A stretch of DNA of 11,272 bases from an uncultured Lysobacterales bacterium (lineage in GTDB: Bacteria > Pseudomonadota > Gammaproteobacteria > Xanthomonadales > SZUA-36): NCBI GenBank assembly GCA_937974465.1, contig CALJWY010000201.1:1-11272 (forward strand). The letters run 5' to 3'. The notes under the pieces are model-generated. The model ran no database searches and had not been told where the DNA came from. It was given only the letters and a program-made list of their open reading frames with translations. Position numbers and translations under genes: made by a program. Positions 7,839-11,272 of this stretch are shown in pieces (the first letter of the stretch is position 1; each line of letters begins with the position of its first letter).

Positions 7839-7867
7839 TTGAACTGGCTTCTCCATGGTTAGATACT
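7839..7867 (+). promoter_or_regulatory. Candidate sigma-70 promoter of ilvE
   Basis: TTGAAC (7839-7844, four of six to consensus) and GATACT (7862-7867, four of six) are separated by exactly 17 bases. Transcription would start near 7874, giving a leader of about 35 bases before the ATG at 7909. No attenuator hairpin or leader peptide is visible in that short leader. Confidence 0.5.
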
Positions 7868-7908
7868 GCGTACTTAAATGACACTAATTCAAAACAGGAT
7901 CAAATGAA

Positions 7909-8826
7909 ATGGGCACAAAATACAAGATCTGGTTCAACGGTGAGTTGCGTGATTTTGACGATTGTAAGGTACATGTTCTGAGCCATGCGCTGCATTATGG
8001 TTCTTCGGTGTTCGAAGGTATTCGTGCCTATGGAACACCCCAGGGTACGGCCTTTTTCCGTCTTGACGACCACCTGAAGCGATTGTTTTATTCGGCTTCG
8101 GTATACCGGATGCCAATACCATACAGCCTTGAAGAAATTCGGGATGCCTGTTTCGAGGCCGTTCGCGCCACCGGCCTGGAAAGCGCCTATATTCGCCCGC
8201 TGATTGCCCGCGGAGCCTGCGGTCTGGGTGTCATACCCAAGGATATGGCGTCTATCGATGTCTCCATCATGGTGGATTCCTGGGGAGCCTACCTGGGAGA
8301 AGAGGGGCTGAAAAATGGTATCAGGGCCTGTATCACCTCCTGGCAACGTCTCGCCCCCAATACCATGCCAACCGGTGTGAAGGCCGGCGGCAACTACCTG
8401 TCCAGCCAGTTAATCGGGTATGAGGCCAAGGACAGGGGTTATGAGGAAGGTATCGCGCTGGGTCATGACGGGCTGCTGAGTGAGGGCGCGGGTGAAAACC
8501 TGTTTGTCATCCGGGATGGCAGGATTTACACACCACCCTGTTCATCATCCATTCTCGGCGGTATTACCCGTGACTCCGTATTCAGGCTGGTTGAAGACCT
8601 TGGTATGGAGGTTATCGAGCAAAGCCTGTCACGGGAGCAACTTTATGGGGCCGATGAAGCCTTTTTCACCGGTACCGCGGTAGAGGTCACACCCATACGC
8701 CAGATCGATCACCTGACGATTGGCAATGGCGGTTGTGGTCCGATAACCAAGCGCGTCCAGTCAGCGTTCTTTGGCCTGTTCAGTGGCGAAACACAAGACA
8801 AACGCAACTGGTTAAGTCATCTTTGA
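7909..8826 (+). CDS. ilvE: Branched-chain amino acid aminotransferase (class IV PLP enzyme)
   Basis: Transfers the amino group between glutamate and the 2-oxo acids of leucine, isoleucine and valine, the last step of their synthesis, in the cytoplasm. The 305-residue length matches proteobacterial IlvE. Visible features are SHALHYGSSVFEGIRAY (25-41) around the small-domain substrate site, IRPLIARG (95-102), the PLP-binding lysine K158 in VKAGGNYLSS, the signature LLSEGAGENLF (189-199) with E192/E196, the PLP-phosphate region SSSILGGITRDS (212-223), and GTAVEVTPIR (255-264). AGGA lies nine bases before the ATG. An overlapping upstream ATG (7904) is out of frame and short. The gene stands alone, divergent from the GDT1/CDF genes, and no other ilv gene is nearby. 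No U-tract terminator follows it; the first structure downstream is the palindrome at 8841-8867. Identification is secure. Confidence 0.97.
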   Translation: MGTKYKIWFNGELRDFDDCKVHVLSHALHYGSSVFEGIRAYGTPQGTAFFRLDDHLKRLFYSASVYRMPIPYSLEEIRDACFEAVRATGLESAYIRPLIARGACGLGVIPKDMASIDVSIMVDSWGAYLGEEGLKNGIRACITSWQRLAPNTMPTGVKAGGNYLSSQLIGYEAKDRGYEEGIALGHDGLLSEGAGENLFVIRDGRIYTPPCSSSILGGITRDSVFRLVEDLGMEVIEQSLSREQLYGADEAFFTGTAVEVTPIRQIDHLTIGNGGCGPITKRVQSAFFGLFSGETQDKRNWLSHL

Positions 8827-8831
8827 AAATT

Positions 8832-8892
8832 ATTGTCACCAGCGACTGACAAATATTGTCAGTCGCTCGACACATCACGGCAAATTGTCACC
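8832..8892. promoter_or_regulatory. Cluster of TGTC/GACA elements with a long palindrome: possible enhancer for the sigma-54 promoter
   Basis: Five TGTC or GACA tetramers alternate in about 56 bases (8834-8837, 8848-8851, 8857-8860, 8869-8872, 8886-8889). The middle pair lies in a palindrome, AGCGACTGACA (8841-8851) against TGTCAGTCGCT (8857-8867). ATTGTCACC occurs twice as flanking direct repeats (8832-8840 and 8884-8892). The cluster sits about 80-140 bases upstream of the sigma-54 promoter, the usual distance for an enhancer-binding activator. The palindrome begins 15 bases after the ilvE stop, so it could instead be an RNA stem-loop protecting the ilvE 3' end; it has no U-tract. The identity of any activator is unknown. 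Confidence 0.5.
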
Positions 8893-8969
8893 TGAAATAT
8901 ATTTTCCCAACCACCCAAGAAACCTATAACTTACTGTATTATATATTTTATTTCTTACCATCCGATTCG

Positions 8970-8985
8970 TGGCACGATGTTTGCA
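8970..8985 (+). promoter_or_regulatory. Sigma-54 (RpoN) promoter, exact core consensus
   Basis: TGGCACG-ATGT-TTGCA matches the sigma-54 consensus TGGCACG-N4-TTGCW at every specified position, with GG (8971-8972) and GC (8983-8984) exactly ten bases apart. Transcription is predicted to start near 8996. The sequence between it and the TGTC cluster is strongly AT-rich (about 8925-8957), which fits the DNA bending needed for enhancer looping, though no clear IHF consensus was found. It points to the right, into a region with no convincing long gene. Confidence 0.85.
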
Positions 8986-9113
8986 TAATTAAGGGGGAAG
9001 ACATATGTTCTGAATATGTGTCTGCTTTCAAAACCATAGAATTTATGGACATGGAAGAAAGTCGCCACCTGTGACGCAACTGTGCCAACAACGTTTAACG
9101 GAAGGCCTGGCAA

Positions 9114-9170
9114 ATGGCAGTCAAGAAGGCGTTGGGCCCACGGAATTGGGTCGTATCAGGAAAGTTATAA
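9114..9170 (+). CDS. Possible 18-residue peptide inside the sigma-54 transcript
   Basis: ATG at 9114 opens MAVKKALGPRNWVVSGKL, then TAA at 9168. GGAAGG (9100-9105) is eight bases upstream, a strong ribosome binding site. The peptide is basic and has no membrane segment. It overlaps the GGCCCA/TGGGTC hairpin. If translated, the RNA would be dual-function or a small-peptide mRNA. At this length the ORF may be chance. Confidence 0.25.
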   Translation: MAVKKALGPRNWVVSGKL

Positions 9171-9272
9171 GCTTGGGGGACAAGCAAGGGGTGATCAGGA
9201 TGCCGGGGGGTTGGCAGAACGATCGCAGTTAGGGGAGCGTAAACATCTTGTTTTTTAAGATGCTTACCGATT

Positions 9273-9303
9273 AAAAAAGACCCGGTTTTCCGGGTTTTTT
9301 TTT
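9273..9303. terminator. Bidirectional rho-independent terminator
   Basis: CCCGG (9281-9285) and CCGGG (9290-9294) form a stem around the loop TTTT, flanked by AAAAAA (9273-9278) on the left and nine T residues (9295-9303) on the right. On the plus strand it ends the sigma-54 transcript. On the minus strand the six T residues let it end the DsrE-like gene, whose stop is 20 bases away. Confidence 0.92.
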
Positions 9304-9322
9304 GCCTGGAAATCAAGTTGCC

Positions 9323-9865
9323 CTAAAAGGGTATCAAGGTATACCCCTCGGCTTGCAAACGCACATGCGCCGTCATCGCCGATAACGCCAGAATCACAGA
9401 TGGATTGAGCTCTTTTTCGCCGAAGCCCCGGAAGGCCGCAGTCTGACCGCAAAGATAAATTTTCACTTCGGCTTCACCCAACGCGTTCAACAAACCCGTG
9501 TTGGGGTTTGCGTGACTGAAGCGTGCCTGGTAGGCCGCATCAGTCAGCAGGTCCTTGCCCGCCTGACCATGCACTATGATTGCAAACTCAATATTTTCCG
9601 GCTTGATTCCATTTCTCGCATGCAGGTTCAAAAACCGCGCCGCAGACTCGATGTAACGATTGATGTCATGACTGGATTCACCGGTCGCCGAAACATCCAT
9701 CGATACCTTGTAAGTTTTCCTCGCCTTGAGATTCAATGCGCCTTCAGGAACCTCAAATACAGGCCCATAAGCCTTGATGACCGGCCCCGTTTGGGGCCCT
9801 GCAGCCAAGGCGTCAGCTAAAAGGAAAATACAAAAAACACCCGCCATCAGTATCCTGATATTCAT
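9323..9865 (-). CDS. Periplasmic DsrE/DsrF-like family protein
   Basis: A 180-residue exported protein. The Sec signal peptide spans residues 1-21 (hydrophobic core, then ADALA before AGPQTG). The mature part fits the DsrE-like alpha/beta fold: the first strand around KTYKVSMDV (50-58), helix about 68-82, strand IEFAIIVHG (92-100), and strand VKIYLCGQTA (134-143) with the single conserved-type Cys139, followed by helix and C-terminal strand. Family members in sulfur metabolism and tRNA thiolation relay sulfur through such a cysteine, but exported versions have no assigned reaction. I chose ATG 9865, which has AGGA eight bases upstream and exposes the signal peptide; the longer frame begins with TTG at 9913 and adds 16 unlikely residues. 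It lies 51 bases after the NYN gene on the same strand, so the two may be cotranscribed, and it ends at the bidirectional terminator. Confidence 0.85.
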   Translation of the reverse strand: MNIRILMAGVFCIFLLADALAAGPQTGPVIKAYGPVFEVPEGALNLKARKTYKVSMDVSATGESSHDINRYIESAARFLNLHARNGIKPENIEFAIIVHGQAGKDLLTDAAYQARFSHANPNTGLLNALGEAEVKIYLCGQTAAFRGFGEKELNPSVILALSAMTAHVRLQAEGYTLIPF

Positions 9866-9916
9866 CGCTCTGTTCCTGTTAATGTTGATCAAAAAACTGC
9901 TGACGGTGGGCAAGCC

Positions 9917-10732
9917 TCAGGCACCGACATAATCAGAAATGATATAGCCTCCGGATTTCTGATCATGCTCGAGCTTGACCATTTTCTTTTCTTCCATCAT
10001 TTCCAGCAATTCACTGAAAGAACGAAAGCCGTGATAACGCTCGCTGAATCCCGGTTTGCGTCTCTTCAAGGCCTGTTTGACCATCGAGCCCCAGACCTTC
10101 TCTTCCGGGTCGCGTTCACTGAACAGGTCATCCAGGGTCTCAAGCACCCAGCCAAACGCCTGTTCCTGGCGCCGTTGGCGTTTGCCTGTGTTGTTTGAGC
10201 TTTCATCTCCATTTTCTTTTTTGCCATTGGCTTTTTTCTTGGGCGGCTTACGGCGTTCCGACTGGCGGACGATGTCATCGTAGTAGATAAATTCATCGCA
10301 ATTGGCAATCAACAGGTTGGAAGTGGATTCCTTGACGCCGACCCCGATCACTATTTTGTTGTTCTCACGCAACTTGGATACCAGGGGTGAGAAATCCGAG
10401 TCACCTGAAATGACCACGAAGGTGTCGACGTGTGATTTTGTGTAGCACAGGTCCAGAGCATCAACCACCATGCGAATATCGGCCGAGTTTTTGCCGGATT
10501 GCCGCACGTGTGGAATCTCGATCAATTCAAAGGAGGCTTCATGCATGTCTGCCTTAAAGTCCTTATAGCGATCCCAGTCACAATAGGCCTTTTTAACCAC
10601 GATATTGCCCTTAACCAACAGGCGCTCGAGCACCTCTTCGATATCAAAACGGGCATACTTGGCATCACGAACACCAAGTGCGATATTCTCAAAATCACAA
10701 TAGAGAGCTAAATTTCTGGACTTACTGGTCAT
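9917..10732 (-). CDS. NYN-domain (LabA/DUF88-like) putative ribonuclease with C-terminal OST-HTH domain
   Basis: A 271-residue cytoplasmic protein of two domains. Residues about 7-155 form a NYN/PIN-like nuclease domain with the acidic metal site visible: D13 in YCDFENIALG, D85 in NSADIRMVVDAL (with D91), and D111/D113 in ISGDSDFSPL. A Lys/Arg/Asn-rich linker (about 158-190) follows. Residues about 190-268 match an OST-HTH/LOTUS winged helix, ending ERYHGFRSFSELLEMM and YIISDY, a fold that binds RNA, including G-quadruplex RNA in studied cases. The likely role is cleavage or control of RNA; the substrate is unknown. I prefer ATG at 10732; a TTG at 10759 would add nine residues, and a TAGAAT -10 at 10768-10763 (minus) would start transcription too close to it. 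The ribosome binding site is weak for both. It precedes the DsrE-like gene and diverges from srkA. Confidence 0.9.
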   Translation of the reverse strand: MTSKSRNLALYCDFENIALGVRDAKYARFDIEEVLERLLVKGNIVVKKAYCDWDRYKDFKADMHEASFELIEIPHVRQSGKNSADIRMVVDALDLCYTKSHVDTFVVISGDSDFSPLVSKLRENNKIVIGVGVKESTSNLLIANCDEFIYYDDIVRQSERRKPPKKKANGKKENGDESSNNTGKRQRRQEQAFGWVLETLDDLFSERDPEEKVWGSMVKQALKRRKPGFSERYHGFRSFSELLEMMEEKKMVKLEHDQKSGGYIISDYVGA

Positions 10733-10748
10733 TGGGGACTTAAACCTC

Positions 10749-10804
10749 GGCTTGGACAATCCATTCTACTGCCAAAACCATGCCCCCAAAAGGGGCTTGG
10801 TCAA
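10749..10804. repeat. Direct repeat and small hairpin between the NYN gene and srkA
   Basis: GGCTTGGACAA (10749-10759) and GGCTTGGTCAA (10794-10804) match at 10 of 11 positions, 45 bases apart. Between them GCCCC (10782-10786) and GGGGC (10792-10796) form a short inverted repeat. A minus-strand TAGAAT (10768-10763) may be the -10 of the NYN gene but lacks a good -35. The repeats could be operator half-sites in this divergent promoter region. The evidence is weak. I see no clear promoter for srkA in 10805-10876. Confidence 0.3.
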
Positions 10805-10876
10805 GTATCTCACCATTTTGGACCGGGAAAGAGTACCCTGAGCCCAAATAATCAACCAAAACGCGAATTTATCTTA

Positions 10877-11272
10877 ATGCCTGACACTGACAATCAACTC
10901 ACACCTTACTACCGCCTTGACCCCGAGGCGCTGATCCGTGTGATCGAATCGACAGGCCTGCTATGCGACGGGCGCCTGACGGCCCTCAACAGCTATGAAA
11001 ACCGTGTTTACCAGGTTGGAATCGAAGATTCGCTGCCGCTAATTGCGAAGATTTACCGTCCCGGCAGGTGGAGCAATGAACAGATTCTCGAGGAACACGC
11101 GTTTGCAATTGAGCTGGCGGACGCAGACATTCCTTTGATCCCGCCAATGGTCATCAATGGCCAGACACTGCATGAACATGATGGTTTTCGTTTCGCATTG
11201 TTCGAGCGCAGAGGGGGGCATGCCCCTGAACTGGATCAAAAGGAAACCCGTCTCTGGTTGGGTCGTTTTCTG
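10877..11272 (+). CDS. srkA: Stress response kinase A (YihE/RdoA-type), 5' part only
   Basis: A Ser/Thr protein kinase with an aminoglycoside-phosphotransferase-like fold that protects bacteria during envelope and oxidative stress in E. coli. The visible 132 codons run off the right edge without a stop; the full family length is about 325-330 residues, so roughly 40% is present. Diagnostic sequence includes PYYRLDPEALIRVIESTG (10-27), the glycine-poor nucleotide loop LNSYENRVYQVG (37-48), the ATP-binding lysine K58 in IAKIYRPGRWS, the following EQILEEHAF helix (68-76) with the pairing glutamate, and FERRGGHAPE (109-118). The catalytic aspartate region lies beyond the window. The ATG at 10877 is not preceded by a recognisable ribosome binding site. 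It diverges from the NYN gene. Family assignment is secure. Confidence 0.93.
   Translation, partial: MPDTDNQLTPYYRLDPEALIRVIESTGLLCDGRLTALNSYENRVYQVGIEDSLPLIAKIYRPGRWSNEQILEEHAFAIELADADIPLIPPMVINGQTLHEHDGFRFALFERRGGHAPELDQKETRLWLGRFL

Larger units (their letters stand above)
8996..9303 (+). ncRNA. Candidate sigma-54-dependent small RNA of about 300 nt with GGA-loop hairpins
   Basis: The unit is bounded by the sigma-54 promoter and a strong intrinsic terminator, with no convincing long ORF between them. Predicted hairpins are: 9001-9019 (ACATAT/ATATGT); 9061-9075 (GTCGC/GTGAC, loop CACCT, resembling an anti-Shine-Dalgarno seed); 9135-9152 (GGCCCA/TGGGTC, loop CGGAAT); 9171-9185 (GCTTG/CAAGC, loop GGGGA); 9191-9226 (GTGATC/GATCGC outer stem, internal loop AGGA/GAAC, inner stem TGCC/GGCA); and 9239-9267 (GTAA...TTAC with CATCTT/AAGATG). 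GGA occurs nine times, six of them in 9100-9236, and in two hairpins it is in the apical loop, as in CsrB/RsmY-type RNAs that sequester CsrA. The overall GGA count is only modestly above chance, so the placement is the better argument. It does not match my memory of Qrr or CrcZ. Existence of a transcript is likely; the class is uncertain. Confidence 0.6.

Noticed and set aside
7779..7908. Possible yybP-ykoY manganese riboswitch upstream of the GDT1 gene
   Set aside because: These riboswitches often precede GDT1-family genes, so I looked, but the 130-base region lacks their conserved helices and is too short to hold one plus a promoter.
8857..8872. NifA upstream activating site (TGT-N10-ACA)
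   Set aside because: The match is short and arises within a dense set of TGTC/GACA repeats. There is no nitrogen-fixation gene in the window.
8856..9074. 72-codon plus-strand ORF downstream of ilvE
   Set aside because: It starts at TTG inside the palindrome, spans the sigma-54 promoter, lacks a ribosome binding site, and its product (rich in Tyr, Phe and Ile from the AT-rich stretch) resembles no family. It is better explained by regulatory DNA.
9191..9232. Short ORF ending MPGGWQNDRS in the candidate sRNA
   Set aside because: The GTG or ATG start is too close to the G-run to have a proper spacing, and the product is only 10-13 residues. Hairpin structure explains the sequence better.
8996..9303. 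Identity with known sigma-54 sRNAs (Qrr or CrcZ) or a GacA-driven Rsm RNA
   Set aside because: No Qrr core sequence, no repeated A-rich CrcZ motif (only one AACAAC), and no TGTAAG-N6-CTTACA GacA box upstream of the promoter. Judged by eye, so a covariance-model search is still the decisive test.

Overview
The window looks like ordinary chromosome from a gammaproteobacterium of moderate GC content (judged by eye, not computed). Indicators are an SrkA/YihE-type kinase, a proteobacterial IlvE, a periplasmic DsrE-like protein, a NYN/OST-HTH protein and a POT peptide transporter. No genus can be named from the sequence alone. There is no phage, transposon, CRISPR, tRNA or rRNA signal.

Layout from left to right. 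At 1-156 (-) is the 5' part of a small unrecognised protein. At 313-1845 (-) is a proton-dependent peptide transporter with a strong terminator, divergent from an M20 dipeptidase at 2027-3457 (+); together they form a plausible peptide uptake and hydrolysis pair. At 3495-6445 (-) a secreted M1 metallopeptidase overlaps a downstream secreted DUF6702-like protein by 4 bases. At 6523-7778 (-) a half-size GDT1/TMEM165 protein is followed by a His-rich CDF transporter, a likely metal-export unit in which the CDF start overlaps an 8-codon leader ORF. ilvE (7909-8826, +) diverges from it. At 9323-10732 (-) lie a NYN/OST-HTH protein and a periplasmic DsrE-like protein. srkA (10877 to window end, +) is cut by the window edge.

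The most unusual part is the 496-base gap at 8827-9322. It holds, in order, a cluster of TGTC/GACA elements that includes a long palindrome, an AT-rich stretch, an exact-consensus sigma-54 promoter (TGGCACG-N4-TTGCA at 8970-8985), about 300 transcribed bases with no convincing long ORF, and a strong intrinsic terminator at 9273-9303. This is the expected architecture of an enhancer-dependent small RNA gene. Several of its predicted hairpins carry GGA in the loop, which suggests, but does not prove, a CsrA/RsmA-binding RNA. An 18-codon ORF with a good ribosome binding site lies inside it, so a dual-function RNA or a small-peptide gene is also possible.
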